Positions 1-8,175 of a stretch of 64,000 nt of DNA are shown in pieces. The notes below the pieces were generated by a model that was not told the origin of the DNA, did not search any database, and saw only the letters and a list, made by a program, of their open reading frames with translations. The stretch comes from Haloarcula rara (GTDB taxonomy: Archaea > Halobacteriota > Halobacteria > Halobacteriales > Haloarculaceae), in the NCBI RefSeq assembly GCF_029338235.1, contig NZ_CP119785.1, positions 1,488,001-1,552,000 of the forward strand. The letters run 5' to 3'. The translations under genes were made by a program, and so were the position numbers. Each line of letters starts with the position of its first letter. Position 1 is the first letter of the stretch.

Positions 1-191
1 TCTCCCCGTTCCATCTGTGGCTCCATACTTCCGCTCTCGATGGCGACCAGTGGGGGCCAGATTCCGCTGACGGTAAGGACCAACACCCCGACGAGGACGA
101 CAGCGCCAGCACTCCCGAGGATGTCCATGCCGTACCGGACGGACTGTGGCGGCTCGTCGTCACTCGCCACCGGCTCGTCGGCACCGGTCAT
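1..191 (-). CDS. Signal peptidase I (archaeal S26B type), 5' part only
   Basis: The reading frame starts at an ATG (complement of 189-191) and runs off the window edge after about 63 codons. The visible protein has an acidic N-terminus, one membrane segment (residues about 20-45, GSAGAVVLVGVLVLTV...) and then ESGSMEPQM, the S26 box whose Ser in SGSMEP is the catalytic nucleophile. It would cleave Sec signal peptides outside the membrane. It is divergent from polD1. From memory, sec11-type genes flank orc1 and polD1 at the main origin in several haloarchaea, so the missing left neighbour may be orc1; that is inference. Confidence 0.85.
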   Translation of the reverse strand, partial: MTGADEPVASDDEPPQSVRYGMDILGSAGAVVLVGVLVLTVSGIWPPLVAIESGSMEPQMERG

Positions 192-288
192 TCGTGGGGC
201 CATACCGGGAGCCGAACAATCAACATTCCGCTCGGCCGACCGGTTACCGTCCGCTAGCCTTTTGCGGACCGGCCCGCTGAGAGATACT

Positions 289-1869
289 GTGCCACTCTCG
301 ACGCCGGCCCGTATCGTCAGCGAGCTGGCCAGCCGCGGCTACAACGCAGAACCGGCGGCAGTGACGCGTCTGGCCGGCGCGCCGGAGTCCGAGACAGCGC
401 TCGAACGCGCACTGGAAACGATGCCCGACGACGCGCTGAAGCTCACCGTCGACCACGTCGATTCGGTGCTCGACCGGTCGGAATCACGGGCCGCCGCCAC
501 GTCGCCACCGGGCCAGGATGCCGAGACCGGGGGGAGCCCAGCCACGTCGACGACCGACACCGAAGACCCCTCTGTTTCAACTGGAACGGCGCCGCCGAAC
601 CCGCCCGACGTGGGGGACGGTGTTCCAGTCGAAACGAAGGGGTCTCGCGACGTCGACATCTCCCAGCGCGCCATCGAGGTCGCCAACGACATGACCGGCG
701 ACTCGACGGGCACCGGGGAGTACAACGACTTCGTGCAGGTGTTCCGGGACCGTTACGAGAAGCTCGCGAGCAAGCTGCGTGGCCGGGTGAACCACCGCCC
801 GACCGACGCCATCGAGAACATGGCCGGGGGAAGCGAGGCCGCCCTCATCGGGATGGTTTCCGATATCCGCTCGACGGCCAGCGGTCACTGGCTGGTCGAA
901 CTCGAAGACACCAACGGAACCTTCCCCTGTCTCGTGATGAAAGACCGACCCATCGCCGACCTTGTCCAGCAGCTCCTGCTGGACGAGGTCATCGCGGTCG
1001 ATGGGACCCTGGCCGACGATTCCGGGATTCTGTTCGTCGACTCGCTGCACTTCCCGGACGTCCCCCGGACCCACAGCCCCTCCACCGCGGACCGCCACGT
1101 CCAGGCCGCGCTCATCTCCGACGTCCACGTCGGCAGTCAGGAGTTCATGGCCGACGCCTGGCACCGCTTTACCGACTGGCTCCACACTGAGGAAGCCCAA
1201 CACGTCGAGTACCTGCTCATCGCCGGCGACATGGTCGAGGGCGTCGGCATCTACCCCGAGCAGGACAAAGAGCTCGATATCATCGACATCTACGACCAGT
1301 ACGAGCAGTTCTCGGAGTACCTCAAGGAGGTGCCCGGCGACATGGAGATTCGCATGATTCCGGGCAACCACGACGCCGTCCGGCTGGCCGAGCCCCAGCC
1401 CGGCTTCGACGAGGAACTGCGGGATATCATGTCCGTCCACGACGCCGCTGTCCACTCGAACCCCGCGCTGGTCACTGTCGAGGGCGTCACTATCCTGATG
1501 TACCACGGCGTCTCGCTGGACGAGGTCATCGCCGAACTGCCGGACGAGGAGGCCAGTTACGAGGAGCCCCACAAGGCGATGTACCACCTCCTGAAAAAGC
1601 GCCACGTCGCCCCGCAGTACGGCGGCCATACCCGACTCGCACCCGAAGACCGGGACTACCTGGTGATGGAGGAGGTCCCCGACGTCTTCCACACCGGCCA
1701 CGTCCACAAGCTGGGCTGGGGGAAGTACCACAACGTCCTCGCGCTGAATTCGGGCTGCTGGCAGGCCCAGACGGAGTTCCAGAAGTCCGTCAACATCGAC
1801 CCCGACTCGGGCTATGCCCCGATTCTGGATCTGGACACGCTGGATATGACGGTCCGTAAATTCGCCTGA
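289..1869 (+). CDS. polD1: DNA polymerase D (family D, PolII) small subunit DP1, 3'-5' exonuclease
   Basis: 526 aa from GTG 289; the open frame continues upstream to 40, but the haloarchaeal family begins PLxTPARIVxELxxRGYNAE, exactly what follows this GTG. Order: helical N-terminal domain (1-80), low-complexity acidic/Ser/Thr/Pro linker (80-130), OB fold (about 175-260, ALIGMVSDIRS...), calcineurin-like phosphoesterase (about 270-520) with SDVHVG, AGDMVEG, PGNHD and GHVHKLG metal-binding motifs. It is the proofreading and DP2-binding subunit of the replicative polymerase. The linker is poorly conserved in the family and here carries an inverted pair of origin-box-like sequences at DNA level. 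Confidence 0.93.
   Translation: MPLSTPARIVSELASRGYNAEPAAVTRLAGAPESETALERALETMPDDALKLTVDHVDSVLDRSESRAAATSPPGQDAETGGSPATSTTDTEDPSVSTGTAPPNPPDVGDGVPVETKGSRDVDISQRAIEVANDMTGDSTGTGEYNDFVQVFRDRYEKLASKLRGRVNHRPTDAIENMAGGSEAALIGMVSDIRSTASGHWLVELEDTNGTFPCLVMKDRPIADLVQQLLLDEVIAVDGTLADDSGILFVDSLHFPDVPRTHSPSTADRHVQAALISDVHVGSQEFMADAWHRFTDWLHTEEAQHVEYLLIAGDMVEGVGIYPEQDKELDIIDIYDQYEQFSEYLKEVPGDMEIRMIPGNHDAVRLAEPQPGFDEELRDIMSVHDAAVHSNPALVTVEGVTILMYHGVSLDEVIAELPDEEASYEEPHKAMYHLLKKRHVAPQYGGHTRLAPEDRDYLVMEEVPDVFHTGHVHKLGWGKYHNVLALNSGCWQAQTEFQKSVNIDPDSGYAPILDLDTLDMTVRKFA
564..646. repeat. Inverted pair of ORB-like boxes inside polD1
   Basis: Arms 564-587 and 623-646 are 24 nt each, inverted, 21/24 identical, 35 nt apart. 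Read towards the inside of each box they give GTTCCAGTYGAAAC followed by a G-rich GAGGGGTCT/AAGGGGTCT tail, the layout of archaeal origin recognition boxes (dyad element plus G-string). They lie in the unstructured linker region of polD1, where protein constraint is weak. No binding data can be read from sequence, so the role as Orc1/Cdc6 sites is inference. Confidence 0.55.
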
Positions 1870-1870
1870 A

Positions 1871-1988
1871 CCTTTTTGCTGCGGGGGGGGTTCGCGATGC
1901 GAACCCCCGCTTGCAAAAACGTTCATGAAAAAAGGCCGGAAGCGCGCCAGCGGCGCGCTTCCGGTGAACCGGCGGCGGAGCCGCCGGA
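1871..1988. repeat. Family B triple-hairpin repeat, copy 1 (probable polD1 terminator)
   Basis: Directly after the polD1 stop: CCTTTTTGC, a GC hairpin (gggggttcgc/gcgaaccccc), TTGCAAAAACG, then a linker close to GAAAAACGTGCGCGAAAAAGGC, a second hairpin (ggaagcgcgc/gcgcgcttcc), GGTGAACC and a third hairpin (ccggcggc/gccgccgg). The same order of hairpins and linkers occurs twice downstream of the radical-SAM gene (14691-15000). The remaining intergenic sequence to 2163 shows no gene I can support. Confidence 0.6.
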
Positions 1989-2163
1989 TGCTTTCCTCGA
2001 AAGCCTTCCCTTCCCCGTCTTCGCGCGATAGAACGCGCTCACGGCCACAGCATCGGTGGCTCGGACTGGCACACTCAACCGGCGGGATGCACCTTCTGTC
2101 GTCGTCAACTCACACCCAATTTCGCCGCGACCCCGGACCACCAGCGCCCTTCGCCGGTCAGTA

Positions 2164-2174
2164 TGGAATTAAGA
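2164..2174 (+). promoter_or_regulatory. Putative TATA box of metY
   Basis: GGAATTAAGAG lies 25-35 bp upstream of the ATG at 2199 in otherwise GC-rich sequence, the spacing expected for a leaderless haloarchaeal transcript. It supports choosing ATG 2199 over the upstream in-frame ATG 2163. Confidence 0.5.
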
Positions 2175-2198
2175 GGCTCCACGCTCAGTATTGTCTGT

Positions 2199-3491
2199 AT
2201 GAGCGACGAGGACCGCGGATTCGAGACAGACGCACTACACGTCGGCCAGGAAGAGCCCGACAGCGAAGCCCGCGCACGGGCGCCGCCCATCTACCAGACG
2301 ACCTCCTACGTCTTCGAGGACGCCGAGGACGCCGCCGCCCAGTTTGCACTCGAAAAACCGGGCCACATCTACTCGCGGCTGATGAACCCCACCGTCTCCC
2401 AGCTCCAGGAGCGGCTGGCCGCACTCGAAGGCGGGGTGGGTGGCGTCGCCACCGCGTCGGGGATGGGCGCGCTGAACCTCGCGACCTTCCTGCTCGCTGA
2501 CGTCGGCGACAACGTCGTCACCGCCTCCTCACTCTATGGTGGCACCTACACCTACTACACCCACACCGCGCCACGAAACGGCGTCGAGACCCGCTTCGTC
2601 GACACGCTGGATTACGACGCCTACGAAGAGGCCATCGACGAGGACACCGCCTACGTCCACTGCGAGACCATCGGCAACCCCGCCCTGGTGACGCCGGACC
2701 TCCAGCGGCTGGCCGACATCGCCCACGACCACGGCTGTCCGTTCTTCGTCGACAACACCTTCGCGACGCCGTACCTCTGTAACCCCATCGAGCACGGCGC
2801 GGACCTCGTCTGGGAATCGACGACCAAGTGGATACACGGCCACGGCACGACGGTGGGCGGTATCCTGGTCGACGGCGGTTCGTTCCCGTGGGACGAGCAC
2901 GCCGAGAAGTACCCGGAAATCGGCGGCGACAACCCCGCCTACCACGGCGTCAACTTCGAGGAGCGATTCGGCGACGCCGCCTTCACCTACGCCGCCATCG
3001 CCCGCGGGCTGCGTGACCTTGGCTGCCAGCAGTCGCCCTTCGACGCCTGGCAGACGATGCAGGGCCTCGAGAGTCTCCCCGCGCGGATGGACCGCCACTG
3101 TGACAACGCCATGGCCGTCGCGGAGTTCCTCTCCGACCACCCCGAGGTCTCCTGGGTCACCTATCCCGGCCTCTCCGACCACGAGACCCACGCGGCCGCA
3201 AGCGAGTATCTGGACGGCGGCTACGGCGGCATGATAACCTTCGGACTGGAGGCGGGCTACGACGCCGCCCGCTCGACGGTGGAGTCGACCGAAATCGCGA
3301 GCCTGCTCGCCAACGTCGGCGACGCGAAGACGCTCATCATCCACCCCGCCAGCACGACCCACCAGCAGCTCACCGACGAGGAGCAGGCCGCCGCCGGCGT
3401 CAGTGGCGACATGGTTCGACTCTCCGTCGGGACGGAGGCCGTCGACGACATCATCGCCGACCTCGACCAGGCCATCGCCCAGTCGTCGTAG
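2199..3491 (+). CDS. metY: O-acetylhomoserine sulfhydrylase / Cys-Met metabolism PLP enzyme
   Basis: 430 aa, the usual length of the MetY branch (cystathionine gamma-synthases are nearer 390). Start ATG 2199 gives MSDEDRGFETDALHVGQ, matching the family N-terminus. PLP-binding Lys is in STTKWIHGHGTT (about residue 210), a motif specific to OAH/OAS sulfhydrylases; TASGMGALNL and GDNVVTASSLYGG are also seen. It makes homocysteine from O-acetylhomoserine and sulfide in the cytoplasm. No metX homoserine acetyltransferase is visible next to it. A related gamma-lyase role cannot be excluded. Confidence 0.88.
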   Translation: MSDEDRGFETDALHVGQEEPDSEARARAPPIYQTTSYVFEDAEDAAAQFALEKPGHIYSRLMNPTVSQLQERLAALEGGVGGVATASGMGALNLATFLLADVGDNVVTASSLYGGTYTYYTHTAPRNGVETRFVDTLDYDAYEEAIDEDTAYVHCETIGNPALVTPDLQRLADIAHDHGCPFFVDNTFATPYLCNPIEHGADLVWESTTKWIHGHGTTVGGILVDGGSFPWDEHAEKYPEIGGDNPAYHGVNFEERFGDAAFTYAAIARGLRDLGCQQSPFDAWQTMQGLESLPARMDRHCDNAMAVAEFLSDHPEVSWVTYPGLSDHETHAAASEYLDGGYGGMITFGLEAGYDAARSTVESTEIASLLANVGDAKTLIIHPASTTHQQLTDEEQAAAGVSGDMVRLSVGTEAVDDIIADLDQAIAQSS

Positions 3492-3507
3492 TCGCGGTCC
3501 GGGTCGG

Positions 3508-4140
3508 CTACAGCACGTCTCGCTCTTCGAGCAGCGTGTACAGCTCGTCCATCGTCGAGACGGTCACGTCACAGGCCGGCTCGACGGCGGGTTTCGGCTC
3601 GAAGCCGATAGCCAGGCCGGCGACTTCGAGCATCGGGAGGTCGTTGGCGCCGTCGCCGATGGCGATGGTCTCCTCGCGGTCCTCGCCGACGATGGCGGTC
3701 GCGACCTCCAGGGCGTCGTCTTTGGTGCCCTCGATGAGCGGCCCGCGGACGTTGCCGGTGAGCTTCTCTTCGACCACGGGCAGGCGGTTGGCGACGATGG
3801 CATCGACCTCGACGCCCTCCGCTTCGAGTGCAGCTTCGACCCCGCGGTCGAATCCGCCGGTCAGAATGGCGACGTAGACGCCGGCCTCCCGCAGCGCCGC
3901 GATGACCTCGGCTGCGCCGGGGCGCAACTGGACCTCGTCGAAGGCCGCCTGGGCCTGCTCGTCGGGCAGGTCGGCGAGCAGCTCACAGCGCTGGCGGAGG
4001 CTCTCGGCGTACTCGATCTCGTTGTTCATCGCCCGCTCGGTGATATCGGCCATGTCCTGGGCGGTGCCGTTCTGGTTGCCCAGCAGCACGGTCATCTCCG
4101 AGTCGGAGAGGGTCCCGTCGAAGTCGAAGGCGACTAGCAT
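3508..4140 (-). CDS. serB: Phosphoserine phosphatase (HAD family)
   Basis: 210 aa from ATG 4140, giving MLVAFDFDGTLSDSEM. HAD motif I is DFDGT (residues 6-10), motif II is ILTGG, motif IV is GDGANDLPML near residue 160. It converts phosphoserine to serine, the last step of serine synthesis. The gene converges on metY with 16 bp between stops. The 17 codons upstream of ATG 4140 are open but do not resemble the family. Substrate assignment is by family; another small phosphomonoester is possible. Confidence 0.87.
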   Translation of the reverse strand: MLVAFDFDGTLSDSEMTVLLGNQNGTAQDMADITERAMNNEIEYAESLRQRCELLADLPDEQAQAAFDEVQLRPGAAEVIAALREAGVYVAILTGGFDRGVEAALEAEGVEVDAIVANRLPVVEEKLTGNVRGPLIEGTKDDALEVATAIVGEDREETIAIGDGANDLPMLEVAGLAIGFEPKPAVEPACDVTVSTMDELYTLLEERDVL

Positions 4141-4194
4141 TGCCCGGTGGTTTCCAGTGGAGGGCCTTCTATCCTCCTCTTTCTCCCGCACAGG

Positions 4195-4599
4195 CTAGTA
4201 GGGGTCATAGCGAGCGATATCGAGTACCTCCTGTACCCGCTCCTCCCAGAAGTGTTTCTCCGCGGTCGCGAACGTCCCGCCGTGTTCTCGGGCGCTCGCG
4301 GCGATGAGTGTGTCCGGATGGTCCGCGGGGACGCCCCGTTCGAGTAACTGTTCCTGGACGTGCGCTGCTTCCTGTGCCGTGCGGTCTGTGATAGCGAGCA
4401 CGTCCATCGAGGTCGTGACTGCCTCTCGTATCGTCTCGACGTCGCCGTCGATGTAGCCATGCACGCTCCCCATGTACGCCTCGTAGAGGACGATTCCCGA
4501 CACCGCCCACGGTTCCGATTCGTGCCCGCGGAGAAACGCTTGTGCGCTCTCCTTTCCGTCTAGATAGTCACTCAGGAGATTGTTGTCGAGAACGAGCAT
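4195..4599 (-). CDS. vapC: PIN-domain ribonuclease toxin, VapC-like
   Basis: 134 aa. N-terminal MLVLDNNLLSDYLDG carries the first acidic PIN residue; further acidic residues lie in YEAYMGS and in DTLIAASAREHGGTFAT, the C-terminal PIN signature. Such toxins cleave RNA (often tRNA or rRNA) when released from their antitoxin. Its ATG overlaps the antitoxin stop by one base (TGATG), so translation is coupled. Confidence 0.8.
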   Translation of the reverse strand: MLVLDNNLLSDYLDGKESAQAFLRGHESEPWAVSGIVLYEAYMGSVHGYIDGDVETIREAVTTSMDVLAITDRTAQEAAHVQEQLLERGVPADHPDTLIAASAREHGGTFATAEKHFWEERVQEVLDIARYDPY

Positions 4600-4826
4600 C
4601 AGCCGTCTTCTCCGATGTCGTCGTCGAGACCGCTCTGCATCTCTGCTCTGACTCGCTCCATTCCGTCGCTCGTGTCAGTCTCGGCCCCCCCGAGTACACC
4701 GAAGCCGGCCCACTTGTCGGTCTCCGTGAGCCGCATGATGACGTCCTCGTAGCTCTCTCCCTTCCGTTTCAGGAGGGTGAGCCGTTCTTTGGCCTCCTCC
4801 GAGAGCCGAATCGTCGTCCCGCTCAT
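4599..4826 (-). CDS. vapB: VapB-like antitoxin (haloarchaeal short type)
   Basis: 75 aa, starts MSGTTIRLSEEAKERLTLLK, the N-terminal beta-strand plus helix typical of ribbon-helix-helix/AbrB-like archaeal antitoxins (GESYEDVIMRL follows), and ends in an acidic tail that could contact the toxin. It is first in the pair. Upstream, GTATAC and GCATAC (4833-4850) form an imperfect inverted repeat beside an AT-rich TATA-like stretch, a likely autoregulatory operator. Confidence 0.75.
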   Translation of the reverse strand: MSGTTIRLSEEAKERLTLLKRKGESYEDVIMRLTETDKWAGFGVLGGAETDTSDGMERVRAEMQSGLDDDIGEDG

Positions 4827-4832
4827 AGTGGT

Positions 4833-4850
4833 GTATACGAACCTGCATAC
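4833..4850 (-). promoter_or_regulatory. Putative operator of the vapBC pair
   Basis: GTATAC-N6-GCATAC, imperfect inverted repeat, 7 bp upstream of the vapB ATG and next to the TATA-like sequence CTTATTGT on the minus strand. Position between TATA and start fits repression by the VapBC complex; this is inference. Confidence 0.4.
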
Positions 4851-4884
4851 AATAAGCGTGTGGCCGGACCACTGGAACGGTGTC

Positions 4885-7131
4885 TCAGGGCTTCGGCGGC
4901 GGCCCGTCGTAGGCGTCCATATCCTGATAGAAGTTCAGCAGGGCGAACTTCAGCTTCTCGGGACCGATGTCGACCATCTCCGTTCGCTCTTCGGGCGGGA
5001 ACCGGCCACGGACGGCGTAGTCGTGCATCTCCATCTCCGCCGCTTCGGTGTAGCGCTTATCGAGCAGGATGCGCGCGCCGAAGTCCTCGGGCGAGCGGAC
5101 CACCCGGCCCAGGGCCTGCCTGGTCTTGCGGACCGTGGGAATCTCGACGGCGTAGCGCCAGCCGGCCTCGTCGCCGTCGACCGGTTTCCCGTGGTCGGTC
5201 TCGCCAAAGGCCGTCTGGTAGGCGTCCTGGACCGCTTCCATACGGTCGTCCAGATGCGGATAGGGCACGCCCAGCACGACGACGGTCCGGGCGTCGTCCC
5301 CGTCGTAGCTCACGCCCTCGCCCAGCGTCCCCCACAGCGACGTAAAGAGGACGGCGCCGTCGTCGTCGGTGAAGGCCTCCCGCAGGTCGCGGGCCTGTTT
5401 GCCCGGTTCGTCCAGATACCGGGTGCCCGAGACGGCGACCATCTGGTGGTAGCGCTCGGCCTCGCTGTAGGAGGGGCAAAAGACGAGCGTGTTCCCGGGG
5501 GTAAAGCGGATGATATCCTCCAGGGTTCGCGCTATCGTGCGCTGGGTCTCGGGGTCGTCCCGTTCGCTCGAAAACAGCGCCGGCCCGGAGACGGCGTAGG
5601 TCCGCCGGCGGTCCTCGGGGAACTGGTCGCCGTAGGCCATCGTCACCGGGTCGTCCAGGCCGACGACGTCTTCGGTCACGTCGAAGGGCCGGACGGTGGC
5701 ACTCATCAACACGGCGGCGTGGAGGTCGTCGAACAGCTCGCGGGTCACCTGCTCCGGGATGCAGGTGTACAGCTCCGCGCGGCCGTAGACCTCGCTTGTG
5801 GACTCGTCCCGGCGGACGCTGACGACGGGGTACTGCCCGGTGGCGTCCGACTCGGAGAGCCAGTCGGCCAGAAAGCCCGCGGCCTGGAGCGTCTGGCACT
5901 CCTTTCGGGTGTCAAGCTCCCCCTCTTTGAACTGCTCCTCGTAGCGCTCGTCGAGCTCCCGACCGAGGTCCAGCGCCAGGTCGACCTCCTCGTGAAAGCC
6001 TGGCCCGCTGTAGGCCTGGAAGAACGCGAGGGTCAAATCGTCTTTCCGGTCGTCGTTCGCGATGGTGATGTCGTCCCAGTGCTCGTCGACCGCGTCGCGC
6101 GTCAGCGGGCCTTGCCCGCTTCCGTTATTCGCGGCGCTTCGCGCCGCGCTATCCCCGAACCCGAAACTCTCCTCGTAGGTCTCGACCAGCGCATCCCGGA
6201 ACGTTCCCAGCACGTTCGCGGCGTTCTCGGCCCGCGAGTCTTCGACACCCGACAGCTCCTCGATGGCCTGGTCGAGGGTGTTTTCGGTCAGCGTGCGGCG
6301 GGCGTGGTCGCGGGCCGCCGACTCGACGTTATGGGCCTCGTCGAAGACGGCGATGATATCCTCTGGGTCCCGGCCGATCCAGCGGAAGAACTGCTCGCGG
6401 ATGGTCGGGTCCAGCAGGTGATGATAGTTACAGACGACGAGGTCGACCCCCTCCATCCCCTCCTTGAGTAACTCGTAGCCACACAGCCCCCGGTCGCCGG
6501 CGTACTCGTAGACGTCGTCGGGCGTGCGAACGTCGTCGTAGAGCCACGCGTAGAAGTCGCTGGTGTCGACGGTGAGGTTCCGGTAGTAGTGGTCACAGGT
6601 CGACCGTTCGCTCTCGAGCTCGTCCATCTCCTCTTGCAGGTCCCGCAGCTCCTCGACGACGGCGTTGCGGGCCTCCATCGCCTCGCCGTCGCCGTCCTGG
6701 CCCGCAGCCAGCAGCTCCCCCTCGCGCTCTTCCAGCTGGGCGATGTCGTCCTCCACGTCGACGAGCTCCCGGGTGGTGTCCCGAAGGGCCTGACACTCCT
6801 CGTAGTCCACGTCGATGTGGCACATCGACCCCTTCCCGCGGAAGACGACCGCGCGAAGCCGCTCCTGTTCGGTGATAGCGCGGGCGTCCTCGACGAACTG
6901 GCGCATCTGCTGGTGGACGTTGGTCGTGATGACGACGGTCTTGCCCGTCTCGCGGGCGTGTTCCAGCGCCGGGACCAGCGACGCCAGCGTCTTCCCGGTG
7001 CCACAGGCCCCCTCGAAGAGGACGTCGTCGCCCTCCCCGAGGGCCTCGTAGATGGTAGCCATCGCCTCCCGCTGGTGGTCGTAGGGCTCCTCGAAGGGGA
7101 AAAAGCGCAGATAGCCGTCGTCTGTCGTCAC
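4885..7131 (-). CDS. XPD/Rad3-like Fe-S ATP-dependent DNA helicase
   Basis: 748 aa from GTG 7131 (VTTDDGYLRFFPFEEPY); 48 upstream codons are open but unlike the family. Walker A GACGTGKT (residues 41-48), DEAH box VFDEAHN, motif VI QALGRVVRSPEDFG. Four Cys in GSMCHIDV, EECQAL, STCDHYY and GLCGYELL match the XPD 4Fe-4S ligands between motifs Ia and II. It is a 5'-3' superfamily 2 helicase probably acting in repair. A loop near 6110-6160 contains a GC palindrome (gcggcgcttcgcgccgc) encoding a low-complexity Asn/Ser/Gly stretch, perhaps an inserted repeat. Confidence 0.88.
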   Translation of the reverse strand: MTTDDGYLRFFPFEEPYDHQREAMATIYEALGEGDDVLFEGACGTGKTLASLVPALEHARETGKTVVITTNVHQQMRQFVEDARAITEQERLRAVVFRGKGSMCHIDVDYEECQALRDTTRELVDVEDDIAQLEEREGELLAAGQDGDGEAMEARNAVVEELRDLQEEMDELESERSTCDHYYRNLTVDTSDFYAWLYDDVRTPDDVYEYAGDRGLCGYELLKEGMEGVDLVVCNYHHLLDPTIREQFFRWIGRDPEDIIAVFDEAHNVESAARDHARRTLTENTLDQAIEELSGVEDSRAENAANVLGTFRDALVETYEESFGFGDSAARSAANNGSGQGPLTRDAVDEHWDDITIANDDRKDDLTLAFFQAYSGPGFHEEVDLALDLGRELDERYEEQFKEGELDTRKECQTLQAAGFLADWLSESDATGQYPVVSVRRDESTSEVYGRAELYTCIPEQVTRELFDDLHAAVLMSATVRPFDVTEDVVGLDDPVTMAYGDQFPEDRRRTYAVSGPALFSSERDDPETQRTIARTLEDIIRFTPGNTLVFCPSYSEAERYHQMVAVSGTRYLDEPGKQARDLREAFTDDDGAVLFTSLWGTLGEGVSYDGDDARTVVVLGVPYPHLDDRMEAVQDAYQTAFGETDHGKPVDGDEAGWRYAVEIPTVRKTRQALGRVVRSPEDFGARILLDKRYTEAAEMEMHDYAVRGRFPPEERTEMVDIGPEKLKFALLNFYQDMDAYDGPPPKP

Positions 7132-7226
7132 TGTGGGACAGTTGGCCGCTAACGGGCAAAAGGGTTCGGCCCTAGCAACCGAATTTAGAACTGTAACTGC
7201 TGACGTCGAAGACACCTCGAACCGCT

Positions 7227-7338
7227 TGAAAGCCCCGACCCGCTCGACTCGGGGTCTCGCTGTGGTCCTCGTCACTCACTCCGTTCGTTCCTGCGGTCCT
7301 TACGTCGACCGCCTTTGTCGAGCGGGTCGCCCCTTTCA
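7227..7338. repeat. Family A hairpin repeat, copy 1
   Basis: Inverted arms 7227-7248 and 7317-7338 (22 nt, 18 matches): TGAAAG-CCCC-gacccgctcgac against its complement ending GCCCCTTTCA. The interior reads ggtcctcgtcactcac...gcggtccttacgtcg and resembles copy 2 at 32102. It fills most of the 7132-7440 intergenic region between the divergent helicase and lipoprotein genes; nothing coding is seen there. Confidence 0.6.
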
Positions 7339-7440
7339 GTCCCGCCCACGTGGGTCGCTCGATTGGCTACAAGCTGGCTCTTTGACCGGTTGTCGTGAAT
7401 CCCCCGGCAGCCACTTGCCGCAGCAGTCCTTCGTTCGCAT

Positions 7441-8169
7441 ATGCATCGCTCCCTCCTCGTCGTCACGCTCGTCGTGCTGGCGGGGTGTAGCGGCCTCGGG
7501 TTCGGGCCGAGCGCCGACGAGCCAGCAGTGACGCCCGTCCCCGTCACGACGCCGGACGCCTCGGCCGTCGAGCTGGCGCGAGCGAACGGGAGCGTCGACA
7601 TCGACGCGCTCCTGGCGCGCCACGACGGGGCGCTTGCCGACCGGAGCTTCCACCGCCGCGTCGTGCGCGAGGGGCCACAGAACACCCGGGACGTGTGGGT
7701 AGACCACGAGCGTGATGTCGTTCGCGTCCAGCGGACGTTCGGCCCGGTCGTCGACGACGCTATCCTCGCCGACGGACGGCTGTATCGGGCGGCCAGCGAC
7801 GACCCCGACCGGGCCTACACCAGCGAGCCGAGTAACGTCACGGTCCCGTACGTTCCCACCCGGTCCGGCGAGGCCCGCCTCCGACAGGTGCTGCTTGAGG
7901 ACGGTTACCAGCGGGTCGACACGGTCCGCCGTGGCGGCCGAGACCTGGCGGTCGTCGCCGTCAACGCCACCGGACGGGGGTCGGGCGTGGACCCCTCTAT
8001 CTCCGTGCAGTCGCGGCTCGCCGTCGACGCCGACGGCGTCGTCAGGGAGGTCGACCACTGGGAGCGCCGGCCCGACGGCACGGTCGTCGAGTTCGAGATG
8101 CGAGTCACCACGGGCGAGGAGCGCGTGCCGGTTCCGTGGTGGGCCGAGGATATCGGGGTGTACCGCTGA
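7441..8169 (+). CDS. Secreted lipoprotein, unknown function
   Basis: 242 aa. Signal peptide MHRSLLVVTLVVLAGC with a lipobox LAGC at residues 13-16, then a Thr/Pro-rich spacer (about 20-40) and a soluble domain anchored outside the membrane. The domain (RANGSVDIDALLARHDGAL..., RDVVRVQRTFG, ending PVPWWAEDIGVYR) resembles the many haloarchaeal lipoproteins with a LolA/LppX-like fold, but I do not recognise a specific family. It converges on the YHS permease gene 6 bp away. Confidence 0.75.
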   Translation: MHRSLLVVTLVVLAGCSGLGFGPSADEPAVTPVPVTTPDASAVELARANGSVDIDALLARHDGALADRSFHRRVVREGPQNTRDVWVDHERDVVRVQRTFGPVVDDAILADGRLYRAASDDPDRAYTSEPSNVTVPYVPTRSGEARLRQVLLEDGYQRVDTVRRGGRDLAVVAVNATGRGSGVDPSISVQSRLAVDADGVVREVDHWERRPDGTVVEFEMRVTTGEERVPVPWWAEDIGVYR

Positions 8170-8175
8170 CCGTCG

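Noticed and set aside
409-432. Third ORB-like sequence (CACTGGAAACGATG) in polD1
   Set aside because: The dyad half matches but the G-string is absent and it encodes the conserved LETMPDD; treated as chance.
1925-2500. Plus-strand frame across the metY promoter and start
   Set aside because: Its codon composition is that of a shadow frame (Arg-rich), it covers family B hairpins, and metY on the same strand has the family motifs.
4542-6471. Long plus-strand frames opposite the XPD-like helicase
   Set aside because: Antisense shadows common in high-GC haloarchaeal DNA; all XPD motifs are on the minus strand.
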